Assembly: GCF_000218565.1 (NCBI RefSeq)
Contig: NC_015685.1
Location: forward strand, 103,270 to 167,269
Length of the DNA stretch: 64,000 bases
Reading direction: 5' to 3'
From: Afipia carboxidovorans OM5
GTDB lineage: Bacteria > Pseudomonadota > Alphaproteobacteria > Rhizobiales > Xanthobacteraceae
Shown: piece by piece, positions 43,491-53,657 of the stretch
How positions within the stretch are numbered: position 1 is the first letter of the stretch
How the letters are laid out: the number at the start of each line of letters is the position of its first letter
Notes under the pieces: generated by a model
What the model was told of the DNA's origin: nothing
The model's input: only the letters and a program-made list of their open reading frames with translations
Database searches by the model: none
Position numbers and translations under genes: made by a program

Positions 43491-46133
43491 ATGGCCCAGC
43501 TTTCTTGGTCTGAACGGTTAGCAGAGGCTGCGGCATCCAAACGCGAACGAACGAAGTTGCTGGTCGAGAAACTTCGGACGCGGCCGACAAGCGAAGCGCC
43601 GGACCAGACGGCTGCCATCGAGCAGAAAGGCGCAACTGCGCCGGTGCTTGAGCACGCCTCTTCGAAAGGTCGCGACCTCACCGTGGCGACCGTCGAGCCA
43701 AACGAAGACCTCACCCACTTCGTCGATCTCATCGACGATGTGCTTGCAAGTGAAGACGTTGTTCATGCGGCTTTGTTTTGGCCGCATATTCCCCCGCGCG
43801 CGATTCTTCCCTGGATGCTGCGTGAAGTAAGCCGGGGGCGAGTTGAAAAGCCTATCCGGACCCTGTTTCTGAATATGGGGCGCCCGGCCATGCAAGCCGT
43901 GGCTGACATTGGCGCACGGACGGCCAAGCTTCATGAACGGGGGCTCTTTCGGAGCGGTGTGGTCGGCGAACGGGTATCGGGAGCGATCAGTTCCGATGCG
44001 CTGTTTTACATGTTTCTGGGGGACCGACAGACTAAGATCGAGTCCGTCCCGCTCGTTTCGATTGTGCCGCACACCGTCGCGCTCAATGATGGCACTTACT
44101 GGCGGGACTTCGATGAAAAGACGCTGAAAGGATTCAAGCGTCTGTACCCTGCCGGGCGGCTCGACTCCGTTCGCTCGCACCTCAACCTCTTGGGCTCTGC
44201 CGCCCGTAGTCCGGGTTTCGCATTTTTGCTGCCGTCTCATTTTCCCGATGCCGATCGAAAACGGGCGCTGCGCTCATTGCCGGGATCGCTTGACCTCGCC
44301 GTCATCGATATGACGAAACACGCCCTTCGCGGACGCGACGCCAGCGCCCTGATAAGGATGCTCGTCTCCGAATTGTCGGAAACGTTGCGGCAGCCGCCAA
44401 AACGGGTGCTGATCTTGGCCGATTGTCCCTTGAGGTATTCGTTTATCCGGCGGTCGTTACGGACCTACCGTGGTGCTGGTGTTCTCGGATCAAAATCGGA
44501 AGCCCACCGCCTCGTTTGGGCGACGCGTGGTCGCGGCTTCGAAGCGCCGGGTGTCCGCGATAGCGCCAGACAGCCCATCGTTGAGACGATCGGTTCGCGA
44601 GAGTGCGTTGTCGCCACGCGACTTTGGCATCATGCAAAACAGCTGGACGAGGGAAACCCTCTTGCTTCGGTCCTCGAGCAAGGCGCGGTTGCGTTAAAGG
44701 GCATGGCGCTGACGGCGTCCGGAGCGGACGCAATCCTGTCGCCCTACACCGATGTTCACGATGTCTACCATCGCGTGAAGCGTGAGCGGCATTCGTTCGA
44801 GCCGCATTACAACAAGGCGATGGTTGGGATTGCCGACGGTCACGCGGGTGCGTGGCGAGATTCGATCCAGTCGGATCTGGCTGAGGGCTTGGGCTTGGCT
44901 GAGGCCTTGCGTGCCGAAACCCCATTGATGCGATATTTGAAGCGCGTGTTGACGGAGATCGATCCGGATAACAATGTTGTGGTTGTCTTGCGCCATCCGG
45001 AAGACGCGCAGCAAGCGAACGACCGGCTCTTGGATTTTCTGACGATGCCCGGCTCGTTCAAGGCTGGCGTTCCGGAACTTCGGATGACGACGCCTCATCA
45101 TTATCCCGCCGAGTTGGAGCGAAAAAAGCCGACCGTTGTGATCTGGGCAGCCTCAACGGATATGGGGGCGCGAAGCTTTATCGGCGACGCATTCTGTCCG
45201 GCGCAGTTCAGGCTCGTCGTTGCAGGGCACGATGCCTTGACGTTGAGCCGCGTTCTCGATGCAGCGGTTGCCGATGAATACGCGGCTTACGCGGGCAGAG
45301 CCGCCTTGCTTCGGGCGGCTTTGCCGTGGGTCGCCAAAGAATACGGTGGTTTGTCGGTCGCTTATGGTCTGGACTCGGATCGCTCGCGGGTCGCGCTACC
45401 ATTCGTCGGGCAGGGCTATTTGGTGTTGGACGGCTATGGGAAGATTGCGGCTGGCCCCGGTTCGCAATTTTACGTGCTTGATCCTGCCTCGCATCAATTG
45501 GCGCCGAAGGAGGCCCGCGCGCTAGATATCGGCGATGCAGTCTTCGTCATGCCCTATGCGATACGCGAGGAGTTGGAAGCCGCGTTGCGAGAAAAGGACG
45601 ATAAAGGCCGCACCCTCGAACAGGCTCTGGTCGACCAATACAAGGCCACGGTGAAAAAAGGTATTGAGTCGCTGACTGCTCAATTTGGAGCCAAAGGCCT
45701 AACAGCTCGGGTCCGTGACATGCTCTTTGAGCAGAACCCTGGTCTCCCGTCGATCAGCAAACCAGCCGTGGAATACTGGCTGCGGGCAGCGGAGCGGTCG
45801 GAGGTTGACACGCCGCACGCGGCTATCAATCCCCTTCACATCGAGGCGTTCTTGAGTCTGATGGGCGCTGGCGTATTGGCGCGTCCGTTGACCGATGCCG
45901 TCCGGATTGTGCGGACGGACCTTCGTCGCGACGGTCATGCAAGCCGCGGCTTGTTCGATCGGCTTCTGCTGGATGCCGACAGCGTCATCCAAGGGCCGCT
46001 GTCATCGTTTTCCAAGTTACAGGATGTCCGGCGCGCCGCGATGGAGAGCGTTTTCCCGGTGCTTGAGATGCACCTTGAGAAGGCCCCGGTGGCGAATGGG
46101 AATGAACAGCCCTTTCAGGTGGCGGCGCAATGA
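43491..46133 (+). CDS. 880-residue protein of the DISARM-like operon (possible DrmE-like)
   Basis: A large soluble protein I cannot place in a family with certainty. No Walker A, HKD, NPPY or zinc-finger motif is visible. The middle (NNVVVVLRHPEDAQQANDRL, then TVVIWAASTDMGARSFIG) has the look of Rossmann-like strands of a degenerate helicase fold; the C-terminal part is helical (IEAFLSLMGAGVLARPLTDA, VRTDLRRDGHASRGLFDRLL). Class 2 DISARM carries DrmE, of about this size, next to drmA; this gene sits in that place. A DrmE-like scaffold is a guess from position, size and general course. ATGA overlap with drmA. Confidence 0.55.
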   Translation: MAQLSWSERLAEAAASKRERTKLLVEKLRTRPTSEAPDQTAAIEQKGATAPVLEHASSKGRDLTVATVEPNEDLTHFVDLIDDVLASEDVVHAALFWPHIPPRAILPWMLREVSRGRVEKPIRTLFLNMGRPAMQAVADIGARTAKLHERGLFRSGVVGERVSGAISSDALFYMFLGDRQTKIESVPLVSIVPHTVALNDGTYWRDFDEKTLKGFKRLYPAGRLDSVRSHLNLLGSAARSPGFAFLLPSHFPDADRKRALRSLPGSLDLAVIDMTKHALRGRDASALIRMLVSELSETLRQPPKRVLILADCPLRYSFIRRSLRTYRGAGVLGSKSEAHRLVWATRGRGFEAPGVRDSARQPIVETIGSRECVVATRLWHHAKQLDEGNPLASVLEQGAVALKGMALTASGADAILSPYTDVHDVYHRVKRERHSFEPHYNKAMVGIADGHAGAWRDSIQSDLAEGLGLAEALRAETPLMRYLKRVLTEIDPDNNVVVVLRHPEDAQQANDRLLDFLTMPGSFKAGVPELRMTTPHHYPAELERKKPTVVIWAASTDMGARSFIGDAFCPAQFRLVVAGHDALTLSRVLDAAVADEYAAYAGRAALLRAALPWVAKEYGGLSVAYGLDSDRSRVALPFVGQGYLVLDGYGKIAAGPGSQFYVLDPASHQLAPKEARALDIGDAVFVMPYAIREELEAALREKDDKGRTLEQALVDQYKATVKKGIESLTAQFGAKGLTARVRDMLFEQNPGLPSISKPAVEYWLRAAERSEVDTPHAAINPLHIEAFLSLMGAGVLARPLTDAVRIVRTDLRRDGHASRGLFDRLLLDADSVIQGPLSSFSKLQDVRRAAMESVFPVLEMHLEKAPVANGNEQPFQVAAQ

Positions 46134-49100
46134 CCGATCTCCGCTTTCCAAATGGCAATGACGTAAGCCACACGACGAAGGAGGCCGTGGCCTCCGCGAT
46201 CCTGCATCAAACCTACGATCGTCTCAGGGGCGCCGGGCCGACCGGGCGCGTCATTTACCGGGAAAAGCCGTCGCGGGTAATTCACACCCAACATCTTCTT
46301 CCCCGACGACAACCGTCGTCGGTCGCCGTAACCTATGCCGAGAAAGACGACGTCACGTCGCCAGTTCACGTGGGGACTACAGGCCTCACCTTCCAAATTG
46401 CTGATCGGACGCATGCGACGATCACGGTCGGCCTGAAGGCCTGCATCTATCTTCGCATGCTGCCTTCCGCGGCAGACCTATCGGCCGCGAAGGTTGTGTT
46501 TAGGCTTTCCAAGAACGCGCGGTCGGTCATCCTCCGCCATCGGCGGGAAGCGCTGAAAAGAGCCGAAGACGAAAACCGCGCGATTCTAGGTGAGGACGGT
46601 CGAAAGAGCCCCAAGTGGCTCGACATTAAAAACCGGGTGACCGAGGAAGCCGAAGCGAGCGCGCTTTTGGAACTGGGGATCACGGGCGCAATCCTGCAAT
46701 CGCCTGCGCGGCAAGACGTGCTTGTCTCGATCCTTGCCGAAGGTGACGAAGAGCCAAATGCCGACGATCCAGCTGTCGAAGAAGAAGCGAGCGCAGCGAC
46801 CGATGCGGGCGAGCAGCCTGTGGACGGTTTGTCGGATACCGCCCTTGATGCGGACGACCAGACGGTTCAAACGGCGGCGGCTGGAGACGGAGACACGTTG
46901 AAGGCGTTCGAATTTGCCGTAGCCCCCGGCGATGCGAACTCGCCGCCCGACGCCCTCATTGAGCGCGAACAAATTCCGCAAAAATGGCTTCGCGTGCCCG
47001 TCGATCTCGGGGCGTTTCGAATCGAGCTTTCACGCAGCGCCGCCGAGATTGATCGCGATTTGGCGGATTTTAACGCGGAGATGTTGCGGCGTGTCGAGGC
47101 CGTGATTGACGCCTGGCAACAAGACGCGGATCCAGAGATCGGCGGAATGCCGTGGGGCTTTCCGGGTGGACGCGGCACGCAGTCGCGAACCATATCGCCG
47201 GCAGACGTGGTCGCGTGGGATCTAACGCTCGCGGCGCTCCGAACGAACCGACGTTTGGCGCGGCCCACGATCATTCCCGTTCTGGAATACGAAAATCTGG
47301 AAGACCCGCTTCGTCCGGACGAACGTACTGTCCGGATTATTCTTGCGAATGAATCCGATCTTCTGGACGCGAAGCTGGCTTTGGCGCGGGAGACCGATTC
47401 CACACTTTATCAGGTCGAGATGTCGGTCGCATTTGATGCCGGAGTTCACCGGCCCATCCGGCTTGACCGCATCGCGCCGTCGTATCGATACAATCGCTAT
47501 CTCGCGCACGACGCTCTCGGGATTAATTGCGGCGTGAGACGGCGCGGGCTCACCGACCCGACGGTTCTCGAAACAACCTCATTGCCGGTTTACTTCCAGC
47601 CGCTCATCCGACAATTCGATCTGCCAACGCCACCGAACTTTGACGCGCTAGGTTCGAATGATGGCGGGCTCGATGTGGTGAAGGGCTTGCTCGGCGCGTT
47701 CGACGACTGGCTGGCGGATGTAGAGGCGTCGAAGCCGTATGGACGATCGCTCGATCCTCTCGTCGACGCTGCGGATTACGCGCGTGAAAAGGCGCAGTTT
47801 GAATCAATCGATCTACGCGGTTGGTCGGGAGAGCGCGATGCCATCGCGCGCGGTGTCGCCATACTTGAGAAAGCGTTCGCGGCGCAGACGGCCGGGAAAG
47901 CCCCAACCGATCCCGAGGTCATCCCCTTGACCGCATGGCGATTCATGAACCAGGCGTTCGGCCAGTTCTGGAAGGAAAAGAACGCAAGCGTTGAAGGGTG
48001 GCGCTTGTTTCAAATCGCCTTCATTCTATCGCAAATTCCAGCGATCGTTTCACGGATCGAATGCTGGAAGGACAGCGCAGCGATCTCAGCCAAGGACGAT
48101 CGGGAGGCGTCGCTCCTCTACTTCTCGACGGGCGGCGGAAAATCGGAAAGCTTCTTTGGCCTGCTCGTGTTTTGCCTGGCCTTTGATCGGCTTCGTGGAA
48201 AGCACCATGGCGTGACGGCGCTTGTTCGTTATCCCTTGCGCCTCTTAACCAGCCAGCAAGCGCAACGTCTTTCGCAGGTATTGGCCGCCGCTCACAAAGT
48301 GAGGTGGGCGTGGCAACGTGAGGGCTTGGACCTGAAGGGCGCAGACTTCGATATCGGATTTTGGGTGGGTGGCGGAAATACGCCGAATAACAGAAGCGTC
48401 CGTGGCTTTTCAGAAATCCCGACACTAGCCAAGAACGACTGGGACGAAGTATCGCGTCGGCGCGGTGACTACAGCATCTACCTGAAGAAATGGGTGCGCT
48501 TGTCGAGCTGCCCCTATTGTTCGGGCGCACTGACAGGCGCGGACGGTAAGAAGACATCGACGATCGGCCTGCGACGTTTCCGCGAAGGGCCGCCGCCGGA
48601 AGAACGTCTTGCGCACTGCTGCTTCAACCGGGAATGCGCTTGGAACCGGCGGCACAGCGCGATCGACGCGCCTCATCCGCTTTCAATTCACATTATGGAT
48701 TCCGACATCTACGCTTATGCGCCTGCCGTCCTGTTAGGCACGGTCGATAAGCTGGCATTGATAGGCCAGAGCGCGAGGACGCTCATCCGCGTGCTGGGCA
48801 TGTTCGGCTTTGCGGCGTGGCAGCATCGTGACTCCGGACGGCTCGTCTCGCCGTGGCAACGCGATCAATTTCAGCGCGGGCCTGATGCGTCCGGTTGCCA
48901 GGGCGTGTTTCCATTTTATGCCGATGGCAAAAAGCTCTTCTTCGATCCGTATCCGGTCTTGGAAATCCAAGACGAAGCCCACTTGTTGGATGAATCTCTT
49001 GGTACGTTCTCGGGATTGTTCGAGACGACCTTTCTTCATGCGCTGAGAACGCTTTCGCCGTTGCTGGCAGATCAAGTCGTTAAAGAAAATGGCGTTGCGC

Positions 49101-50569
49101 GCCCGCCAAGAATTGTGGCTGCCTCGGCCACGGTTTCGGACCCTGCGCGTCAGATTGATCAAATCTATCAGCGGCAGGTCGTTCTGTTCCCTCAACCCGG
49201 GCCAGACTTGTACGAGAGTTTCTACGCGCGGCTACGCGAACCGAGCAGCGGCGACGCGGCGCGGGATGCCAGTGATAATGCGGAGCATCGAACGCCAACG
49301 CGCCGCCGGTATGTGTCGCTTATGACCAATGGGCGCACGCACACCGCGGCTACCGTGGCGATCCTATCGGCCTTCCATCTTACGATTACGCAAGTGCTCA
49401 AAGCGCTGCTTGAGGGAGATGATGCCGCACGCTGGAACGTGCGTGAAGCGCTCGCTGCGGCTTTGCCATCCGATATCTTTAGGGACGGCCACCGTGCCGC
49501 GCTGCTCGACCGTACCGTGGGCCATTCGGAAATCGCTTACGCAGTCGACCTTGATCGCATCGCGCTTCTTTATGTGACGAACAAAAAGGGCGGCGACAAT
49601 GTGAAAGCGGCGCTCCAGGACGTCATCCGCCGTGATCATAAGCTTGCGGGAATTGACGACATTCCAGGGGTCCGCACTGCTTTGATCACCGGCGCTATCG
49701 ATGCCGGGTTGATAAATGCCATTGTTGCGGAGGCCGGCCAGAAACCGAAGGTGGGATCGCCGTTCAAGCCTGAGGTTCTCAAGCATTCGCTTCGCGGCGT
49801 GATCGCAACATCGGCAATCTCTCATGGCGTCGACGTCGATGAGTTCAATATGATGTTCTTTGCCGGCCAGCCGTCCGACATCGCCGAATATATCCAGGCC
49901 TCATCGCGGGTGGGGCGAACGCATGTTGGCACGAGCATTCTGATTCCGACCCCGCAGCAACGCCGTGACCGGTACATTGTTGAAATTCACGACATCTTCC
50001 ATCGTTTCCTGGAGCGAATGATTGATGCGGCGCCCGTGGAGCGTTGGGCGGAGAACGCGATCACCCGAACGCTTGCGTCGTTCCTGCAATTGAAGATTTG
50101 CGGCGTTGATTATATCCGCGATATGAGCCGCGCCCGGACGAACACGGACAAGGCGGCGCTGGCCGAGCCCGATAACGTCGGCGAGATTGGCGAGCGATCA
50201 CGAACCGACCACATCAACCTCCTTGATGAGCTCTGTAAGTTTGTTGTGGATGGTATCGGTCTAGAGCACGGCACTTCGCCGCTTAACAAGGACTTCTATC
50301 GGCAGCGCATCAATCAGCTCTTTCATGACGCGACGACGGCGATGGAGCAGTCCAATTGGAGAACGGAGAATCTCGACAGCTTCTTTAAGCAGCCGGGAGC
50401 GCCTCTCAACCGGCCGATGACGAGCCTGCGCGATGTCAACGAAGCAGGATCGATCGAGGGAGGCTTCGGGACCGGCTCAGACAGCATCCGCAGAAGCGAT
50501 CTTGGGCGCGTCATGTCGGCCCTGATGCGAGGCAACAACAGCTGGACGGCCGGGGAGACGGGGGAATGA
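46130..50569 (+). CDS. drmA: DISARM helicase DrmA
   Basis: A 1,479-residue SF2 helicase. Walker A STGGGKSESFFG has its lysine at residue 671, followed by ALVRYPLRLLTSQQAQRL; motif II is EIQDEAHLLDE (DEAH at 948-951); motif V/VI are ATSAISHGVDVDEFNMMFFA and ASSRVGRTHVG (about 1258-1264). The GGGK..E and RYxLRLLTxQQ signature is that of DrmA, which with DrmB binds and translocates on DNA of invading phage. Residues 460-1000 contain a four-cysteine knuckle (SSCPYCSGALTG and AHCCFNRECAW). Length is somewhat above most DrmA proteins because of an extended N-terminal half. Confidence 0.9.
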   Translation: MTDLRFPNGNDVSHTTKEAVASAILHQTYDRLRGAGPTGRVIYREKPSRVIHTQHLLPRRQPSSVAVTYAEKDDVTSPVHVGTTGLTFQIADRTHATITVGLKACIYLRMLPSAADLSAAKVVFRLSKNARSVILRHRREALKRAEDENRAILGEDGRKSPKWLDIKNRVTEEAEASALLELGITGAILQSPARQDVLVSILAEGDEEPNADDPAVEEEASAATDAGEQPVDGLSDTALDADDQTVQTAAAGDGDTLKAFEFAVAPGDANSPPDALIEREQIPQKWLRVPVDLGAFRIELSRSAAEIDRDLADFNAEMLRRVEAVIDAWQQDADPEIGGMPWGFPGGRGTQSRTISPADVVAWDLTLAALRTNRRLARPTIIPVLEYENLEDPLRPDERTVRIILANESDLLDAKLALARETDSTLYQVEMSVAFDAGVHRPIRLDRIAPSYRYNRYLAHDALGINCGVRRRGLTDPTVLETTSLPVYFQPLIRQFDLPTPPNFDALGSNDGGLDVVKGLLGAFDDWLADVEASKPYGRSLDPLVDAADYAREKAQFESIDLRGWSGERDAIARGVAILEKAFAAQTAGKAPTDPEVIPLTAWRFMNQAFGQFWKEKNASVEGWRLFQIAFILSQIPAIVSRIECWKDSAAISAKDDREASLLYFSTGGGKSESFFGLLVFCLAFDRLRGKHHGVTALVRYPLRLLTSQQAQRLSQVLAAAHKVRWAWQREGLDLKGADFDIGFWVGGGNTPNNRSVRGFSEIPTLAKNDWDEVSRRRGDYSIYLKKWVRLSSCPYCSGALTGADGKKTSTIGLRRFREGPPPEERLAHCCFNRECAWNRRHSAIDAPHPLSIHIMDSDIYAYAPAVLLGTVDKLALIGQSARTLIRVLGMFGFAAWQHRDSGRLVSPWQRDQFQRGPDASGCQGVFPFYADGKKLFFDPYPVLEIQDEAHLLDESLGTFSGLFETTFLHALRTLSPLLADQVVKENGVARPPRIVAASATVSDPARQIDQIYQRQVVLFPQPGPDLYESFYARLREPSSGDAARDASDNAEHRTPTRRRYVSLMTNGRTHTAATVAILSAFHLTITQVLKALLEGDDAARWNVREALAAALPSDIFRDGHRAALLDRTVGHSEIAYAVDLDRIALLYVTNKKGGDNVKAALQDVIRRDHKLAGIDDIPGVRTALITGAIDAGLINAIVAEAGQKPKVGSPFKPEVLKHSLRGVIATSAISHGVDVDEFNMMFFAGQPSDIAEYIQASSRVGRTHVGTSILIPTPQQRRDRYIVEIHDIFHRFLERMIDAAPVERWAENAITRTLASFLQLKICGVDYIRDMSRARTNTDKAALAEPDNVGEIGERSRTDHINLLDELCKFVVDGIGLEHGTSPLNKDFYRQRINQLFHDATTAMEQSNWRTENLDSFFKQPGAPLNRPMTSLRDVNEAGSIEGGFGTGSDSIRRSDLGRVMSALMRGNNSWTAGETGE

Positions 50570-50575
50570 GGACTT

Positions 50576-52813
50576 ATGGCTAGACCACCCGCCGATACGG
50601 CCCGCGAAGCGGATGCGAAGGGCCCGTCCATGAGCCGATCGCAGGCGCAGATCGCCATGAGTTACGCGCCAGGGCAGCATTTTACGTTTGAGGGGGCTGC
50701 GGGCGCTTGTCAGGCCATGCCGTCTCCGAATGCGACGCCTGCGCGTCCAGAACAAACGACAAAAGTTCAAATCGAAATGCGCATCGACGAGGTTGCGCGT
50801 GCCTGGTTTGATAAGGCGATGGCCTGTCGGCAAAGCGAGGCCAATGTTCCGGCGCCGTTACCGGAATTTTGCGTGGACGTTTCGCTTTTGGATACGTCAC
50901 GCACGCAATACAGCTTTAGGCCGACGGCGTTCGTCTATTTGAAGCCCGACCGGATGGGTTACCTCCCGCGCCCGACAACGCTCATATGCAGCGAGTGCGG
51001 TTTGATCGAGGCGACGGCAAATCCAAAGCAGATGGGACAGCGCCTCTCGGAACTGAGCGAGGAATGCCCGCATCCGAAGCGTCCTAACGATCCGTCGAAC
51101 TGCTCGTGGGGTCAGCTCGACGTCATCTTCGCTCACTGGTCCGGCTCGTGGAAGCCGGCAAGTCCCAACATGACAGTCTACGATCAGGCGACCCGTCGCC
51201 CGATCAAGCGATTTGCGGTTTGTGGCAAATGCGGAAGCCGTCAGTTCGTCCTCAACAAGGATCAGGTGGCGCTTTCGAATTGGTCCTTCTCTTGCGCGAA
51301 CTGCGGGACAAAAAATCCCGATCCATGGGTTGAGAAGTGCGACGAGACGCTTGGACGGATCGCATCGTCGATCGGGCCCGGCGGAAATATCGTCGGCGAA
51401 GCGTCCATGGAGAAGATCAATTACGCTGCGTCTTCGGCTTATTTTGTAAAATCCGATACGTTTATCACGTTTCCCGAAGGGTCAGGGATCGAAGCGCTGG
51501 AGCCGGGTCAGGCGCGACTGCTCGCGGGTGTGATTGAAAGGCTTGTCGGACTGGAGGGACCGGCGCTGGACGACGCCGAGGTGGCGGCGCAGCTGTTGGC
51601 GAAAGAGCGTAAAGCAGAAGCCAAGGAGTTCGACGAACTCCTGCAAGGCTTGAAGCTGGCCACCGACAACAATAACCAGGTGGTGGCGGACTTCATGATG
51701 AAGATGAGAACCGAGCGGCTTGCCAACTGGCAGCAAGCTGGATGGCTCCAGCGCAACGCCGCGTTACCGCTTGCTATAACGATGAAGCTTCAACAGCGGC
51801 ACGAGTGGACGGGAAAGTACGATCCGTTCCGGCTTCTGGTCGAACATTCGGCGCTGACGAAGACGAAGCTTCGCGGAGAAATCGTCGGTGGCAGGGCCAG
51901 CTATGTCGACTTCTCCAATCCAGACGAGTGGCTTGTGCCGCCGAACTCGCCGCAACGCGCAACGATGGTTCAGAACGCGGAAGAGGCCATGCGCTTTCTG
52001 GGAGTCCGGCGCGCGGGTCTGATCAGCAAGTTCGATCTGTGCAAGTTCAGCTATGGATACTCACGCGTGGGAAACACGCCAAAAATACTCAAGCACGGTC
52101 GCATGATGCCGGTCCGTTTGAATCTCTTCCCAAAAGTGCAGACCGCGCAAGAGTCGCGCCATCCGGTCTATGTGCTCGAGCAATCGAACGAAGCGTTCTA
52201 TTTCCAACTTGACGAGAATCTTGTGCGGGCGTGGCTGATGCAGCCGGAATTGGGATGCGCCGATGCAAGTTTGCTGAGTGATTACCCCAACAATTTCGCG
52301 GCGGCTTTGCTGAGTTCAGCAGAAATCATGTCAGGCTATCTCGAAGAGCATGATCGCAAGTCAAACCCGACAATCTATAAAATGACTTATGCGTTGCTGC
52401 ATTCTTACTCGCATTACATCATGCAGGGGATACAGCAGTTTTCGGGTCTCGATTTGGGTTCGATCGGTGAATATCTATTTCCAACAGATCTTGGATTTGT
52501 CGTCTATCGCAACGGGATGACGCTCGATCTTGGCGATCTCTCCGCGTTGTGGCGCAACCACCACGAGGCGTTTCTTTCCTATCTCCGCAACTTTCCGACA
52601 TCACTGGGCTGCAACCTCGGCAATCTGTGCATGACAAAGGGCGGGGCCTGTCCAGACTGCATTATGATTCCGGAAGTAATCTGCTTGACGGCCAATAAAT
52701 ATCTCAGCCGCTCAACCCTTATTGGTCGAGGCCGACCCGATTTCATCGTCGGAGAGGAACGCATTAAAGGATACCTCCAACTCGCGCTTGAAAATGCCAG
52801 AGCTGCTCAATGA
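50576..52813 (+). CDS. drmB: DISARM protein DrmB (DUF1998)
   Basis: A 745-residue protein with two zinc-finger-like pairs, CSECG near residue 138 and CGKCGSRQFV with CANCGTKNP near 216-245, and the C-terminal DUF1998 domain (LLHSYSHYIMQGIQQFSGLD, then LGCNLGNLCMTKGGACPDC). DrmB is the invariant partner of DrmA in DISARM. It starts six bases after the drmA stop and overlaps drmC by 20 bases. Confidence 0.92.
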   Translation: MARPPADTAREADAKGPSMSRSQAQIAMSYAPGQHFTFEGAAGACQAMPSPNATPARPEQTTKVQIEMRIDEVARAWFDKAMACRQSEANVPAPLPEFCVDVSLLDTSRTQYSFRPTAFVYLKPDRMGYLPRPTTLICSECGLIEATANPKQMGQRLSELSEECPHPKRPNDPSNCSWGQLDVIFAHWSGSWKPASPNMTVYDQATRRPIKRFAVCGKCGSRQFVLNKDQVALSNWSFSCANCGTKNPDPWVEKCDETLGRIASSIGPGGNIVGEASMEKINYAASSAYFVKSDTFITFPEGSGIEALEPGQARLLAGVIERLVGLEGPALDDAEVAAQLLAKERKAEAKEFDELLQGLKLATDNNNQVVADFMMKMRTERLANWQQAGWLQRNAALPLAITMKLQQRHEWTGKYDPFRLLVEHSALTKTKLRGEIVGGRASYVDFSNPDEWLVPPNSPQRATMVQNAEEAMRFLGVRRAGLISKFDLCKFSYGYSRVGNTPKILKHGRMMPVRLNLFPKVQTAQESRHPVYVLEQSNEAFYFQLDENLVRAWLMQPELGCADASLLSDYPNNFAAALLSSAEIMSGYLEEHDRKSNPTIYKMTYALLHSYSHYIMQGIQQFSGLDLGSIGEYLFPTDLGFVVYRNGMTLDLGDLSALWRNHHEAFLSYLRNFPTSLGCNLGNLCMTKGGACPDCIMIPEVICLTANKYLSRSTLIGRGRPDFIVGEERIKGYLQLALENARAAQ

Positions 52814-53657
52814 TCGTCGTTTCGATGCGCTGATCGGCGAGCTTTATCCGCTCGCCACACAGGCCGCGCGGATCATCGCACATTTAGCCGACAGTACGGA
52901 TGCGATCGGCCGCTCGGATCGTGATCTAGCAGCTCGGTTGGGAGGCGTTTCTGCTGAGCACGTTGCCATCGTTCGTCGTGCGCTGATCGAGAATGGCCTT
53001 GCCACACGGTCGAGCTTTGCCACCCGGCTGCACTCAGAGCCTTCTGAGCTTGTTGCATTGGCCGAGCACCTCCAAGGCGTGGCCGCCTACCTTCGGGTCC
53101 ATAAAGACCGGGACGAGGTCCGGTTGGTGCTCACGGAGCCCGGCTTGAAGAGTGCGCTTCGCCGGGCCATCGATGACGCGCAAGCGCTCCCGCCGATTGT
53201 CTTCCAGACGACCGATGCGTTTTTCAACTTGGCGCGCGGTGCCAGGCAGGAGTTAGTTATCCTCTCCCCGTTTTTGGACCCTCAAGGAGTGGCCCTGTTG
53301 CTGGAGCTATTCTCGCTTTGCCGGCCCGGGGTGCGCCGCGTGCTGATTTCAAGGCCCTTGGCAGAATCGCAATGTGGGGACGCGTTCAAACCACGCGCTG
53401 CCGATTTCCGGCGCTTGAATGTATCAGTGATCGAATATGCGTTGCCTTCATCGCTGCCGTCCGGTCGTGAGACGTTCCACGCGAAAGTCGTGCTGATTGA
53501 TGATTCGGAATTCTACGTCGGATCGAGCAATTTTATGGGTTCGGCGCTCGAACGGTCATTTGAGTGTGGCGTGTTCATCCGAGGCGAGACAGCAAGGCAA
53601 ATGCGCTCGGTTCTCCTCGCCGTTCGCGCGGTAGGAGTTCCGGTTCTCGATTATTAA
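52794..53657 (+). CDS. drmC: DISARM protein DrmC (phospholipase D fold)
   Basis: A 287-residue protein. The N-terminal third looks like a winged-helix segment (DRDLAARLGGVSAEHVAIVR); the C-terminal half is a single PLD/HKD motif: HAKVVLIDDSEFYVGSSNF with His229, Lys231 and Asp236, followed by MGSALERSFECGVFI. DrmC is the third core DISARM gene and a putative nuclease, although it is dispensable in one studied class 1 system. The ATG at 52794 is inside drmB; the next gene is on the other strand. Confidence 0.9.
   Translation: MPELLNDRRFDALIGELYPLATQAARIIAHLADSTDAIGRSDRDLAARLGGVSAEHVAIVRRALIENGLATRSSFATRLHSEPSELVALAEHLQGVAAYLRVHKDRDEVRLVLTEPGLKSALRRAIDDAQALPPIVFQTTDAFFNLARGARQELVILSPFLDPQGVALLLELFSLCRPGVRRVLISRPLAESQCGDAFKPRAADFRRLNVSVIEYALPSSLPSGRETFHAKVVLIDDSEFYVGSSNFMGSALERSFECGVFIRGETARQMRSVLLAVRAVGVPVLDY

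Noticed and set aside
46130..52813. Reading the helicase and DUF1998 pair as Druantia or a plain DEAD helicase operon
   Set aside because: Druantia DruE joins helicase and DUF1998 in one chain, whereas here they are separate and followed by a PLD protein, the DISARM core order.
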